Shown here piece after piece: positions 17,215 to 26,111 of a stretch of 64,000 nucleotides of DNA. A program made the position numbers and the translations under genes. The notes beneath the pieces are model-generated. The model was not told the origin of the DNA. It made no database searches and saw only the letters and a program-made list of their open reading frames with translations. Location: contig NZ_CP180208.1 in NCBI RefSeq assembly GCF_047553045.1, forward strand, positions 2,852,001 through 2,916,000, given 5' to 3'. Within the stretch, counting starts at the first letter, position 1; each line of letters opens with the position of its first letter. Source of the DNA: Sphingomonas_L flavalba_A. Lineage in GTDB: Bacteria; Pseudomonadota; Alphaproteobacteria; Sphingomonadales; Sphingomonadaceae.

Positions 17215-18267
17215 TCACCGGCTGACGCGATAGTCTTCCCTGTCAACGACGAGGGCTGGCGCCAAGCCGGGGTGCCAGGCTGGGAAGGCCGACGGCGTTG
17301 GCGCTCGCCAGCGCCGGGGTCTGCCGATGAACGGCCCGACGAGCAACGTCCACAGATCGTGCCGGGGCGCTTCGCCGACGGCACCGAAGGTCAGCGCCGG
17401 GCGCCGCGCCGACGGGCGGAGCAGCGTCCCGAACAGCCAGTCAAACAGCACCAGGCTGGCGCCGAAATTGCGGCCGTAATGCGCCGGGTTGCTGGAATGG
17501 TGGAGCTGGTGATGCGCCGGGCTTTGCACCAGCCGGTCGAACGGCGCAGGTGGCCTGACCCAGAAATGGGAGTGAAGCAGATGGGTGATCAGATAGAGCG
17601 CAAGCACCCCAAGCAGGTTGCGCCCGTCTATGACGTAGACCGCCGGCGCGCCGCCAAGCAGCGGCCGCAGCAGCGCCGCCGCCGTGCCGGTGACCAGCGC
17701 GACGATATTGACGAAAACGATGCTGTCGATCGGATGGACCCGGAAGTTGGTCAGCGGCGACAGCGATTCGGCGCTGTGGTGGACACGGTGAAAACGCCAC
17801 AGCAGCGGCAGCCGGTGCGACAGATAATGGTCCAGCCAATAGCCAAGCTCATAGGCCAGGAACAGCAGGAGCGTCGCGCAGCAGGCGGCCAGCCAGCCGG
17901 GCAGCACAGGCGCCGCCGGCGCTGGCAACAGTCCGCCTACCCACAGCTCGATTGCGCGGGCGCTCAACAGCGCCCAGCCGAACAATACGGGAAACACCAG
18001 CAGATTGAGCAGGGTCAGCTTGATGTCGGCGCGGCTGGACGCGCTGCGGATCAGGCGACGGGGAAACAGCGCCCGCGCCAGCACCCGCGCCCGCACCGTC
18101 CGCACGCGGCGCCGCCGGCCGAGCGTCCACAGCACCGCGATCAGCAGGGCGGACAGCAGCGACTGTAACGATAACAAAGACGCCGGCGCCAGGAACAGCC
18201 GAAGCAGGCGATCGCCCGCCACGACAAGCGGCGCAAGCCAGGACGGATCGGGAAGCGCACTCCACAT
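17215..18267 (-). CDS. Fatty acid hydroxylase/sterol desaturase superfamily membrane protein
   Basis: 350-residue integral membrane di-iron protein. The eight-histidine signature is visible as HYLSH, HRVHHS, HSHFW and HQLHHS, separated by hydrophobic segments. The N-terminal 100 residues add two to three more membrane spans and a very basic cytosolic loop (RRRRVRTVRARV). Family members hydroxylate or desaturate lipids (fatty acids, carotenoids, hopanoids). Here the lipid is unknown. The gene is followed convergently by the MerC-like gene, and it lies 37 nt behind the small MliC-like protein, possibly in the same transcript. Confidence 0.88.
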   Translation of the reverse strand: MWSALPDPSWLAPLVVAGDRLLRLFLAPASLLSLQSLLSALLIAVLWTLGRRRRVRTVRARVLARALFPRRLIRSASSRADIKLTLLNLLVFPVLFGWALLSARAIELWVGGLLPAPAAPVLPGWLAACCATLLLFLAYELGYWLDHYLSHRLPLLWRFHRVHHSAESLSPLTNFRVHPIDSIVFVNIVALVTGTAAALLRPLLGGAPAVYVIDGRNLLGVLALYLITHLLHSHFWVRPPAPFDRLVQSPAHHQLHHSSNPAHYGRNFGASLVLFDWLFGTLLRPSARRPALTFGAVGEAPRHDLWTLLVGPFIGRPRRWRAPTPSAFPAWHPGLAPALVVDREDYRVSR

Positions 18268-18304
18268 TGCCCGCCGCTTATCGAGTCAACCCGTTGTAAT
18301 CACA

Positions 18305-18640
18305 TTAATTAGTGGCGCGCGCCGATACGGCGCAACGCCTGCCCGGCTCCGCCGCCATCCCCGCGCCGGGGCGGACCGGAGCAATCAGGCCTTCGTCCAT
18401 GCCGCGCGTCCACCATTGCCAGCCGCCACCGACATAGCGGACGCCGTCTGCCGCCGGGCCGGCCTCCATCATCATCGCCCGACCCATGAAGCGGACCAGC
18501 GCATGGTCGGCGCCGATATAACGCGCCTCGACGATACCGCCGTCCTGGCAGTGGTAAATGCGGCCGGGCGCCTCGACAGCGCTACCGGCAACGGCGGGCG
18601 CGGCGAGCAGCGCGACGGCGCATAGCACGGCGCGGGTCAC
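18305..18640 (-). CDS. Small exported protein, MliC/lysozyme-inhibitor-like
   Basis: 111 residues from a GTG at 18640 that overlaps the stop of the CoA-binding gene by 4 nt (GTGA). The N-terminus is a signal peptide (VTRAVLCAVALLAAPAVAGS). The mature part begins RIYHCQDGGIVEARYI, resembling the YxCxxG start of MliC-type inhibitors of c-type lysozyme. It continues with RYVGGGWQWWTRG and a late Cys (GRRCAV) that could pair with the first. MliC function would be protection of periplasmic peptidoglycan. The similarity is short, so the functional call is tentative, but translational coupling makes the gene itself credible. Confidence 0.6.
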   Translation of the reverse strand: MTRAVLCAVALLAAPAVAGSAVEAPGRIYHCQDGGIVEARYIGADHALVRFMGRAMMMEAGPAADGVRYVGGGWQWWTRGMDEGLIAPVRPGAGMAAEPGRRCAVSARATN

Positions 18641-19071
18641 GGCGCCGTCACCGCCGGAACCGACAGGCGTACCAGCTCGATCGCCGGGCAGCGGTTCATC
18701 ACCACGGTCAGCCCGGCCGCCTCTGCCCGTTCGGCCGCGGCCGGGTTGATCACGCCCAGCTGCATCCACACCGCCTTCGCGCCGGCCGCGATCGCCTGAT
18801 CGACCGCCTCCCCCGCCGCCGCGCTGTTGCGGAAAATGTCGACGATATCGATCGGGTCGCCAAGCTGCGCCAGATCCCGCCAGACGAATTCGCCATGAAC
18901 ATGGTCGCCGGTGATCTGCGGATTGACCGGAATGACGCGATAGCCGTGCTGCTGGAGGACACTCATCACCTCGTAACTCGGCCGGTTCGGCCGGTTGGAG
19001 GCGCCGACCAGCGCGATCGTCCGCGCACTGGCGAGCAGGCGGTAGATGCCGGCATCATCGGTAACAGGCAT
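18637..19071 (-). CDS. CoA-binding domain protein (YccU type)
   Basis: 144-residue single-domain Rossmann protein of the CoA_binding_2 family, cytoplasmic. It has IALVGASNRPNRPSYEV (nucleotide loop), VIPVNPQ, and the conserved VWMQLGVINPAAAERAEAAG and NRCPAIE stretches, covering the whole family length. The biochemical role of the stand-alone form is not established. It follows mrp by 39 nt and couples translationally to the next gene. Confidence 0.9.
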   Translation of the reverse strand: MPVTDDAGIYRLLASARTIALVGASNRPNRPSYEVMSVLQQHGYRVIPVNPQITGDHVHGEFVWRDLAQLGDPIDIVDIFRNSAAAGEAVDQAIAAGAKAVWMQLGVINPAAAERAEAAGLTVVMNRCPAIELVRLSVPAVTAP

Positions 19072-19110
19072 GGATCATCTCCCAACCCCCGCCCGACAAC
19101 AATAGAGCGA

Positions 19111-20076
19111 TCAACCCGGCGCGTTAAGCCATTCGTACAACCGATCGGCAACGGCACGGAACGCGGCGCCACCTTCGTCGTCATGGCGGGCGGGCGGATC
19201 GCCGGCGTCGGAGGCGGCGCGAATCGCCGCGTCGAGCGGGATGCGGCCGAGGAACGGCACGCCGAGGCGCTCCGCCTCCGCCTCCGCCCCGCCGCTGCCG
19301 AACGGGTGGCTGATCCCGCCGCAATGCGGGCAGGCATAGCCGGCCATGTTCTCGATCAGGCCGATGATTGGCACCTGGACCTTGGTGAACAGGTCGATCG
19401 CCCGGCGCGCGTCGATCAGCGCCAGGTCCTGCGGGGTGGAGACGATGACCGCGCCGGCCGGACGATATTTCTGGATCATCGTCAACTGGATGTCGCCGGT
19501 TCCGGGCGGCAGGTCGACGATCAGCGTGTCGGTTGCGCCCCAGTCGGCGTCGAGCAACTGACCGAGCGCGCTGCCGATCATCGGTCCCCGCCATGCCACC
19601 GCCTGCCCCGGTGCGACGAGCTGGCCCATCGACAGCATCGGCACGCCAAGATCGGTGGCGACCGGGAGCAACTGCTTGTCCTTCGCGGTCGGGCGCACCC
19701 CTTCCGCCTTCATCAGCCGGGGTAGCGACGGACCGTAGATGTCGGCGTCGACCAGCCCGACCGCCATGCCGCGCCCGGCGAGCGCGACGGCAAGGTTCGC
19801 CGCCAGCGTCGACTTGCCGACACCGCCCTTGCCGCTGCCAACCGCGATCAGCCGGCGCGTCGCCCGTTCGGTGGTAAAAGCGATGCGGACGGTGGCGATA
19901 CCGGGCAGAGCGCCGACCACTTTGGTCAACTCGCGTTCCAGCGCCTCACATTCTGGCGGCGCAAGCCCGGTCGCGTCGACGATCAGGCTGGCAAGGTTTC
20001 CGGAAATACGCGGTCGGGCTGCGCGCCGCCCAGCGATCGGGGCGATCGCGGCGGCGATTTCGTCTGCTGTTGTCAT
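19111..20076 (-). CDS. mrp: Mrp/ApbC-family Fe-S cluster carrier ATPase
   Basis: 321-residue cytoplasmic P-loop ATPase that carries and delivers iron-sulfur clusters. The deviant Walker A is GSGKGGVGKST, followed by DADIYGPS, the Walker B region IVDLPPGTGD, and CPHCGG, whose two cysteines bridge a 4Fe-4S cluster across the dimer. The short N-terminal MIP18/DUF59-like domain (residues 1-75) precedes the ATPase. The start at 20076 is chosen because it leaves room for the divergent hflK promoter; an in-frame ATG at 20136 is possible. It heads the run mrp, CoA-binding protein, MliC-like protein. Confidence 0.93.
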   Translation of the reverse strand: MTTADEIAAAIAPIAGRRAARPRISGNLASLIVDATGLAPPECEALERELTKVVGALPGIATVRIAFTTERATRRLIAVGSGKGGVGKSTLAANLAVALAGRGMAVGLVDADIYGPSLPRLMKAEGVRPTAKDKQLLPVATDLGVPMLSMGQLVAPGQAVAWRGPMIGSALGQLLDADWGATDTLIVDLPPGTGDIQLTMIQKYRPAGAVIVSTPQDLALIDARRAIDLFTKVQVPIIGLIENMAGYACPHCGGISHPFGSGGAEAEAERLGVPFLGRIPLDAAIRAASDAGDPPARHDDEGGAAFRAVADRLYEWLNAPG

Positions 20077-20151
20077 GGCAATGACGCCGATAGGCCAGCC
20101 GTTTGATGGATGACACTGTTTTTCACGCGTCGCCATCCCTATAACGGCGGG

Positions 20152-21297
20152 ATGAGGAAGATATTGGGCCGGCCGGCGCCGGTAGACGCGATGCTGAACG
20201 ACGGCGGCGGGCCGTGGGGCGGACGCGGCGGCGGCAATGGCGGCGGGGGTAGCGGCGACGGCGGCGGCTCCGGCGGTGGCGGACCGCGCAACCCGTGGAA
20301 CCAGCCGCCCGGCGGCGGCCGCCCGCGCGGCAACCGGCCGGGGGCGGGCCCGACCGCCCTCGACGAATTGCTGCGCCGTGGGCGCGCCCGCTTCGGTGGC
20401 GGTGGCGGTGGCGGCGGTTTGCCGGATTTCGGCGCCGGACGGCCGCTATGGCTTTATGGCATACTGATCATCCTCGGCCTGTGGTTTCTGCTGACCAGCG
20501 TCCACCGCATCGGTCCGCAGGAACGCGGCGTCATCCTGCGGCTGGGCAGTTATGCAGGGACGATGGGACCGGGCGTCAACCTGTCGCTGCCGTCGCCGAT
20601 CGACACCGTCACCGTCCGCGACGTTGAAGAGATTCGCACGATCGACATCGGGTCGACCTCTCCCGATTCGGAAAACCTGATGCTGACCGGCGACCAGAAC
20701 ATCGTCGACCTCGCCTATTCCGTGCGCTGGAACATCAGCGACCCCGCCCATTACCTGTTCCAGCTCGCCGAGCCGGACGAGACGATCCGCGAGGTCGCCG
20801 AAAGCGCGATGCGCCAGGCGGTCGCCAACGTCAGCCTGAATGACGCGATCGGTTCGGGCCGCGGTGCGATCGAGGCCGAGGTGCAGGAACGCATGCAGTT
20901 CCTGCTCAACGATTATCGTGCCGGCATCCGCATTCAGGGTGTCGCCATCAAGCAGGCCGATCCGCCGCTGGCGGTGATGGACGCGTTCAAGAAGGTGACG
21001 GCGGCGCAGCAGAACGCCATCAGTTACCTTAACAACGCCCGCGCCTATGCCCAGCAGATGACCGCCAAGTCCGAGGGCGAGGCGGCGTCGTTCGACAAGG
21101 TCTATGCCGAATATCGGTTGTCGCCCGAAGTGACCCGGCGGCGCATGTATTACGAGACGATGGAGGATGTTCTGTCCAAGGTGGACAAGACGATCGTCGA
21201 GGCGCCGGGGGTGACACCCTATCTGCCGCTGCCCGAGATCAAGCGCCGCGCCCAGGCGGCGGACACCCAGACGGTAACCGGGGGGGCCAGCCGATGA
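20152..21297 (+). CDS. hflK: HflK, subunit of the HflKC membrane complex
   Basis: 381-residue SPFH/band-7 protein that with HflC forms a cage around FtsH and modulates its proteolysis. Residues 15-95 are a very Gly-rich low-complexity segment with PWGGRGGG and PWNQPPGG, typical of HflK but unusually long. One transmembrane helix follows (LWLYGILIILGLWFLL), then the SPFH domain (RLGSYAGTMGPGVNLSLPSP) and a coiled coil. The start is uncertain: 20152 (MRKILG) or 20191 (MLNDGGG); neither has a strong ribosome site. The stop overlaps hflC by 4 nt. Confidence 0.93.
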   Translation: MRKILGRPAPVDAMLNDGGGPWGGRGGGNGGGGSGDGGGSGGGGPRNPWNQPPGGGRPRGNRPGAGPTALDELLRRGRARFGGGGGGGGLPDFGAGRPLWLYGILIILGLWFLLTSVHRIGPQERGVILRLGSYAGTMGPGVNLSLPSPIDTVTVRDVEEIRTIDIGSTSPDSENLMLTGDQNIVDLAYSVRWNISDPAHYLFQLAEPDETIREVAESAMRQAVANVSLNDAIGSGRGAIEAEVQERMQFLLNDYRAGIRIQGVAIKQADPPLAVMDAFKKVTAAQQNAISYLNNARAYAQQMTAKSEGEAASFDKVYAEYRLSPEVTRRRMYYETMEDVLSKVDKTIVEAPGVTPYLPLPEIKRRAQAADTQTVTGGASR

Positions 21298-22157
21298 ACG
21301 CGATATCCTGGCGCAACCCGGTCGCGCTGATGATCGCCGCGATCATGCTGATGGTGCTGGCCAGCGCCACATTCTCGGTCGTCCCGGAAACCCGGCAGGC
21401 GGTGATCGTCCGCTTCGGCGAACCGATCAGCATCGTCAACCGTTACAAGGCGGACCAGGATTTCGGCCGTTCCGGCGCCGGCCTGATCGCCCGCGTGCCG
21501 TTCGTCGACCAGATCGTCTGGGTCGACAAGCGGGTGCTCGACGTCGAGATGGACCGCCAGCAGGTGCTGTCGACCGACCAGCTGCGACTGAACGTCGATG
21601 CCTATGCGCGCTACCGCATTGTCGACCCGCTGCGCATGTTCATCACCGCCGGCACCGAGCAGCGCGTGTCGGACCAGTTGCGCCCGATCCTTGGCTCCGA
21701 ACTGCGCAACGAACTGGGCAAGCGGCAGTTTGCTGCCCTGCTCAGCCCGGAACGCGGCCAGTTGATGGACAATATCCAGGCCGGTCTGAACCGCGTTGCC
21801 CGGCAGTACGGCGCCGAAATTATCGACGTGCGGATCAAGCGCGCCGACCTGCCCGACGGTGCGCCGCTCGATTCCGCCTTCGCGCGGATGCGCAGCGCCC
21901 GCGAGCAGGAAGCGCTGACCATAGATGCACAGGGCCGCAAGCAGGCGCAGCTGATCCGCGCCGAGGCCGACGCCAACGCGGCGCGCACCTATGCCGACGC
22001 ATTCAACAAGGATCCCGACTTCTACAATTTCTATCGCGCGATGCAGTCCTACCGCCACACCTTCGGCGTCGACGGCACCAACGCGGAGGGCAACGCGTCG
22101 ATCATCCTGTCACCAAACAACGGCTATCTGCGTGAATTCCAGGGCAGAGGGCGGTGA
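21294..22157 (+). CDS. hflC: HflC, subunit of the HflKC membrane complex
   Basis: 287-residue SPFH-domain protein with one N-terminal transmembrane helix (PVALMIAAIMLMVLASATFSV). It shows the family features VPETRQAVIVRFGEP, QRVSDQLRPILGSELRNELG and the coiled-coil region with REQEALTIDAQGRKQ. The Ala-rich C-terminal helix ends in a short polar tail (SIILSPNNGYLREF). The ATG overlaps the hflK stop (ATGA), so translation is coupled. degP follows 90 nt downstream on the same strand, an arrangement common in sphingomonads that groups membrane-protein quality control. Confidence 0.95.
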   Translation: MNAISWRNPVALMIAAIMLMVLASATFSVVPETRQAVIVRFGEPISIVNRYKADQDFGRSGAGLIARVPFVDQIVWVDKRVLDVEMDRQQVLSTDQLRLNVDAYARYRIVDPLRMFITAGTEQRVSDQLRPILGSELRNELGKRQFAALLSPERGQLMDNIQAGLNRVARQYGAEIIDVRIKRADLPDGAPLDSAFARMRSAREQEALTIDAQGRKQAQLIRAEADANAARTYADAFNKDPDFYNFYRAMQSYRHTFGVDGTNAEGNASIILSPNNGYLREFQGRGR

Positions 22158-22247
22158 CGATAAGGGGTCATTCAATTTCCGTTCAGCGTGGACGCGCAAG
22201 GACAACGCGCGCATTCCGCGCCCGGGCCTGCAGTCTTTGAGAGGACA

Positions 22248-23777
22248 ATGAACGTGCGTTACGCCTACGCGATCACGACAGCCCTTCTCGTCGGCGGTGC
22301 GGCCGCGACGATGACCATGCAGCAGCCGGTTGGCGCTCAGGTCGCTCAGAACGAGCCGAACGCCATCGGTTCCGCCCCGCCGCGCGCCGGCGCGCCGATG
22401 AGCTTTGCCGACCTTGCCGCCAAGCTCCAGCCCGCCGTTGTCAACATCTCCACCACCCAGCGCGTCGCGGTGCAGACCAACCCGTTCGCGGGCACGCCGT
22501 TCGGCAACCTGTTCGGCGATCAGGGACCGGGCGGGGCGGTCACCCGCGAGGCAACGTCGCTCGGTTCGGGCTTCATCATCTCGACCGACGGATACATCGT
22601 CACCAACAATCACGTGATTTCAGGCGGGCGGAACGGCGCGGTCGTCGAATCGATCACCGTCACCCTGCCCGACCGGACCGAATACAAGGCCAAGCTGATC
22701 GGCCGCGACGTCGTGTCCGACCTGGCCGTGCTGAAGATCGACGCGAGCAACCTGCCCTTCGTCAAGTTCGGCGATTCGACCCACACGCGGGTCGGCGACT
22801 GGGTGGTGGCGATCGGCAATCCGTTCGGGCTGGGCGGCACCGTCACGTCCGGCATTGTTTCCGCCCTGCACCGCAACACCGGCCAGGGCGGCGCTTATGA
22901 CCGCTACATCCAGACCGACGCGTCGATCAACATGGGCAACAGCGGCGGCCCGATGTTCGACCTGAACGGCAACGTCATCGGCATCAACACCGCCATCTTC
23001 TCCCCCAGCGGCGGCAATGTCGGCATCGGCTTTGCCATTCCCGCCGAGCAGGCGCGCCCGGTCGTCGAAACGCTGATGAAGGGCGGCAAGGTGCGGCGCG
23101 GCTATCTGGGTGTCCAGATCCAGAACGTCACCGCCGAGATCGCCGAAGCGATGGGCCTGCCCAAGCATCGCGGTGAACTGATCGCCGGGGTCGAGCCGAA
23201 CGAGGCGGCGGCCCGCGCCGGCATCCGCCGCGGCGACGTCGTCACCAAGGTCAACGGCCAGGAGGTGACGCCGGACCAGACGCTGTCCTATCTGGTCAGC
23301 AACACCCCGGTCGGCGCCCGTATCCCGATCGAGCTGATCCGCGACGGCAAGACGATGTCGGTAACGCTGACCGTCGGCGAACGCCCGCCGGAAGAGCAAC
23401 TGGCCGCCAGCCTTGGCCAGGGCGAAGGCTTCGACAGCGAGGACGACGACAGCGAATCAAGCCAGCAGGCGGCGCAGGCCTCGCTCGGCGTCGCCGTCCA
23501 GCCGCTGACCCCGGCGATCGCGCGCAGCATCGGCGTCCCCGCCGACGTCAAGGGCGTGGTCATCACCGGCGTCGACCCGTCGAGCGACGCCGCGACCAAG
23601 ACGCTGAAGCGCGGGGACGTCATCCTGTCGATCAACCGCCGCCCGGCGCTGACCGCACAGGACGTCGCCACCGCGGTGCGCGAAGCGACCACCGCCAACC
23701 GCAACAGCGTGCTGTTGCTCGTCCAGCGGGGTGCCGGCCGGCCGCAATATGTCGGCGTCAAGCTGAAGAGCCGCTGA
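22248..23777 (+). CDS. degP: Periplasmic serine protease, DegP/Do family
   Basis: 509-residue heat-shock protease/chaperone. Signal peptide to about residue 28 (QQPVGAQ). The trypsin-like domain has His122 (TNNHVI), Asp158 (SDLAVLKID) and Ser232 (GNSGGP). Two PDZ domains follow: the first around GYLGVQIQNV and AARAGIRRGDVVTKVNG, the second around LGVAVQPLTP and LKRGDVILSINRRP. An acidic linker (SEDDDSESS) separates them. The start at 22248 has GAGAGGACA upstream; the frame is open 20 codons further but without a signal peptide. A strong terminator follows at 23820. Confidence 0.95.
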   Translation: MNVRYAYAITTALLVGGAAATMTMQQPVGAQVAQNEPNAIGSAPPRAGAPMSFADLAAKLQPAVVNISTTQRVAVQTNPFAGTPFGNLFGDQGPGGAVTREATSLGSGFIISTDGYIVTNNHVISGGRNGAVVESITVTLPDRTEYKAKLIGRDVVSDLAVLKIDASNLPFVKFGDSTHTRVGDWVVAIGNPFGLGGTVTSGIVSALHRNTGQGGAYDRYIQTDASINMGNSGGPMFDLNGNVIGINTAIFSPSGGNVGIGFAIPAEQARPVVETLMKGGKVRRGYLGVQIQNVTAEIAEAMGLPKHRGELIAGVEPNEAAARAGIRRGDVVTKVNGQEVTPDQTLSYLVSNTPVGARIPIELIRDGKTMSVTLTVGERPPEEQLAASLGQGEGFDSEDDDSESSQQAAQASLGVAVQPLTPAIARSIGVPADVKGVVITGVDPSSDAATKTLKRGDVILSINRRPALTAQDVATAVREATTANRNSVLLLVQRGAGRPQYVGVKLKSR

Positions 23778-23819
23778 GCCACGACCGGGCGAGCGCCCGG
23801 CGCGACGGCGCTAACAACA

Positions 23820-23849
23820 CCGGCCGCGGGGCAACCCGCGGCCGGTTTT
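23820..23849 (+). terminator. Rho-independent terminator of degP
   Basis: An 11-bp perfect GC stem (CCGGCCGCGGG and its complement) closes a GCAA tetraloop and is followed by TTTT. It lies 43 nt after the degP stop in the convergent degP/phoB gap. A smaller hairpin precedes it at 23785-23800. Confidence 0.88.
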
Positions 23850-23904
23850 GCGTTGTTCGCCGCGCAATGCGCCGGGGGTACGGGGCGGGAAAGGCCCCGG
23901 CGGA

Positions 23905-24603
23905 TCAGTGCCGGCCTTCGCTGTCCAGCGAATAGCCGGCGGAACGGACGGTGCGGATGATGTCCGGCAGCGAATCACCGTTGATCGCCTTGCGCAGCCG
24001 GCGGATGTGGACATCCACCGTGCGCGGTTCGATATCCGCGTCCTGGCCCCAGACCGAATCGAGCAGCCGCTCGCGGGAAAACACCCAGCCGGGATGCTCC
24101 AGAAAATGGCGGAGCAGGCGGAATTCGGTCGGCCCAAGCGCCACCGGCTTGCCGGCGCGGCGCACTTTGTGGCCGACGGTATCCATCTCGATATCCGCAT
24201 AGCTGAGCTGGGCGCCGGCCAGCGCCGGCCGCACCCGGCGCAGCACCGCGCCGACCCGGGCGACCAGTTCGCGCGGCGAAAACGGCTTGGTGACATAATC
24301 GTCGGCGCCGGTTTCGAGGCCGCGAACGCGGTCCTCCTCCTCGCCGCGCGCGGTCAGCATGATGATCGGCACGTTGGCGGTGTCCGGCATCCGCCGCAGC
24401 CGGCGGCAGACCTCGATCCCCGACAGGCCCTCGATCATCCAGTCGAGCAGCACCAGATCGGGGGCGCGCTCCTGCGCGAGGAGCAGTGCTTCCTCGCCGT
24501 CGGCGGTGTGGCGGACGGAAAAATCCTCCCGCCGGAAATGCCAGACGAGCAGTTCGGCGAGGGCGGCATCGTCCTCGACCAGCAGCATGTCGGCGCGGGC
24601 CAT
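23905..24603 (-). CDS. phoB: PhoB, phosphate response regulator
   Basis: 232-residue OmpR-class regulator, the transcriptional output of phosphate limitation. The receiver domain (LLVEDDAAL) has its phosphoacceptor in LLDWM at about Asp54, the conserved Thr in IIMLTARG and Lys in YVTKPF. The C-terminal winged helix carries LGPTEFRLLRHFLEHPG and the recognition region RTVDVHIRRLRKAI. The ATG at 24603 is 1 nt after the phoU stop and is the family start; the open frame upstream overlaps phoU. Last gene of the phoR-pstSCAB-phoU-phoB operon. Confidence 0.96.
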   Translation of the reverse strand: MARADMLLVEDDAALAELLVWHFRREDFSVRHTADGEEALLLAQERAPDLVLLDWMIEGLSGIEVCRRLRRMPDTANVPIIMLTARGEEEDRVRGLETGADDYVTKPFSPRELVARVGAVLRRVRPALAGAQLSYADIEMDTVGHKVRRAGKPVALGPTEFRLLRHFLEHPGWVFSRERLLDSVWGQDADIEPRTVDVHIRRLRKAINGDSLPDIIRTVRSAGYSLDSEGRH

Positions 24604-24604
24604 G

Positions 24605-25309
24605 TCAGCTCTCCGTGCTGTCTTCGTCGCCGCCGCGCTCGCGTTCGGGCATCGGTGTGCCACGCGCGGCGTAATAGACCATCTCGGCGACGTTGGTTGC
24701 ATGGTCGCCGACCCGTTCGAGATTCTTGGCGACGAACAGCAGATGCGCCGCCTGGCCGATCGTCGCCGGATTCTCCATCATGAAGGTGACGAGGGTGCGG
24801 AAGATACTGTTGTAGAAATCGTCGACGCGGCGATCCTCGTCGCAGACCCGGACGGCGGCCTGCCAGTCGCGCGCGGCGAACGCGTCGAGGGCGCCGCGCA
24901 CCATGTCGACCGCCAGCGTCGCCATCGACGGCAGCACCGACAGCGCCTCTATGGTGTGGCGGCCGCCGATCAGCGGGGTGCGCCGGGCGATGTTCTTGGC
25001 ATAGTCGCCGATCCGTTCGATGACGCCGGCGATCTTCAGCGCCGCGACCACTTCGCGCAGGTCGTCGGCCAGCGGCGCGCGCAGGGCGATGATCTGCACC
25101 GCCAGCCGTTCCACCTTCGCCTCGATCTCGTCGATCAGCTGGTCTTCGGCCACGATTCGCCGCGCCGTTTCCAGATCGTGGCGGACCAGCGCCTGCATCG
25201 CCTGCTCGATCGCCGATTCGGCCCGGCCGCCCATTTCGGCGATAAGGCCGCGCAGCGCGACGATCTCGTCGTCGAATGCCTTGATCGTATGTTCGGTGCC
25301 GTTCGCCAT
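24605..25309 (-). CDS. phoU: PhoU, phosphate signalling regulator
   Basis: 234-residue all-helical protein with the two PhoU repeats, each with a metal-binding signature: ERIGDYAKNIARR in the first and ERVGDHATNVAEM in the second. It couples PstSCAB activity to PhoR and holds the system off when phosphate is sufficient. The start at 25309 follows GAGGACAGG. It is 11 nt behind pstB and 1 nt ahead of phoB, so the operon is tightly packed. A short acidic tail (ERERGGDEDSTES) ends the protein. Confidence 0.95.
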   Translation of the reverse strand: MANGTEHTIKAFDDEIVALRGLIAEMGGRAESAIEQAMQALVRHDLETARRIVAEDQLIDEIEAKVERLAVQIIALRAPLADDLREVVAALKIAGVIERIGDYAKNIARRTPLIGGRHTIEALSVLPSMATLAVDMVRGALDAFAARDWQAAVRVCDEDRRVDDFYNSIFRTLVTFMMENPATIGQAAHLLFVAKNLERVGDHATNVAEMVYYAARGTPMPERERGGDEDSTES

Positions 25310-25320
25310 ATCCTGTCCTC

Positions 25321-26109
25321 TCAGCCGTAGCGGCCGGTAATATAGTCCTTGGTGCGGACTTCCCGCGGGTTGGTGAAGATTTCCGACGTCACCCCGTATT
25401 CGACCAGCTGGCCGAGGTGGAAAAAGGCGGTGTGCTGCGACACGCGCGCCGCCTGCTGCATGTTGTGGGTGACGATGACGATCGCGTAGCGGCCGCGCAG
25501 TTCGTGGATCAGTTCCTCGATCTTGGCGGTGGCGATCGGGTCGAGCGCCGAGCACGGCTCGTCCATCAGGATCACTTCCGGGTCGACGGCGATCGCGCGG
25601 GCGATGCACAGCCGCTGCTGCTGGCCGCCGGACAGCGCGGTGCCGCTTTCGTTCAGCCGGTCCTTCACCTCATCCCACAGGCCGGCGCGGCGCAGCGACT
25701 GCTCGACAATCGCGTCGAGATCCGCCTTGCCGTCGACCAGGCCGTGGATGCGCGGGCCGTAAGCGACATTCTCGTAAATCGACTTGGGAAAGGGGTTCGG
25801 TTTCTGGAACACCATGCCGACACGGGCGCGCAGCTGAACGACGTCCATGTCGGGCGTGTAGATATCGGTGCCGTCGAGGGTGATCTGCCCTTCCACCCGC
25901 GCGCCGGGGATGGTGTCGTTCATCCGGTTCAGCGTGCGCAGGAAGGTCGACTTGCCGCAGCCGGACGGGCCGATGAACGCGACGACATTGTCCATGTCGA
26001 CATCGATCGACACGCCGCTGATCGCCTGTTTCTGCCCGTAGAAGACGTTGACGTTGCGCGCCGACATCTTCGTCGGCCGGTCGGATTTGACGGAATGGTC
26101 TTCGATCAT
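25321..26109 (-). CDS. pstB: PstB, phosphate ABC transporter ATPase
   Basis: 262-residue ABC ATPase. Walker A is GPSGCGKST, the Q-loop FQKPNPFP, the signature LSGGQQQRLCIARA, Walker B VILMDEPCSALD, and the switch His lies in VTHNM. These are the PstB-specific forms. It energises phosphate import through PstC and PstA. Two starts fit: ATG at 26109, and GTG at 26115, which would overlap the pstA stop; ATG is used here. Confidence 0.95.
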   Translation of the reverse strand: MIEDHSVKSDRPTKMSARNVNVFYGQKQAISGVSIDVDMDNVVAFIGPSGCGKSTFLRTLNRMNDTIPGARVEGQITLDGTDIYTPDMDVVQLRARVGMVFQKPNPFPKSIYENVAYGPRIHGLVDGKADLDAIVEQSLRRAGLWDEVKDRLNESGTALSGGQQQRLCIARAIAVDPEVILMDEPCSALDPIATAKIEELIHELRGRYAIVIVTHNMQQAARVSQHTAFFHLGQLVEYGVTSEIFTNPREVRTKDYITGRYG

Positions 26110-26111
26110 GG

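Noticed and set aside
20191..20430. Gly-rich low-complexity stretch that might be a separate repeat element
   Set aside because: It is in frame and is the typical N-terminal segment of HflK.
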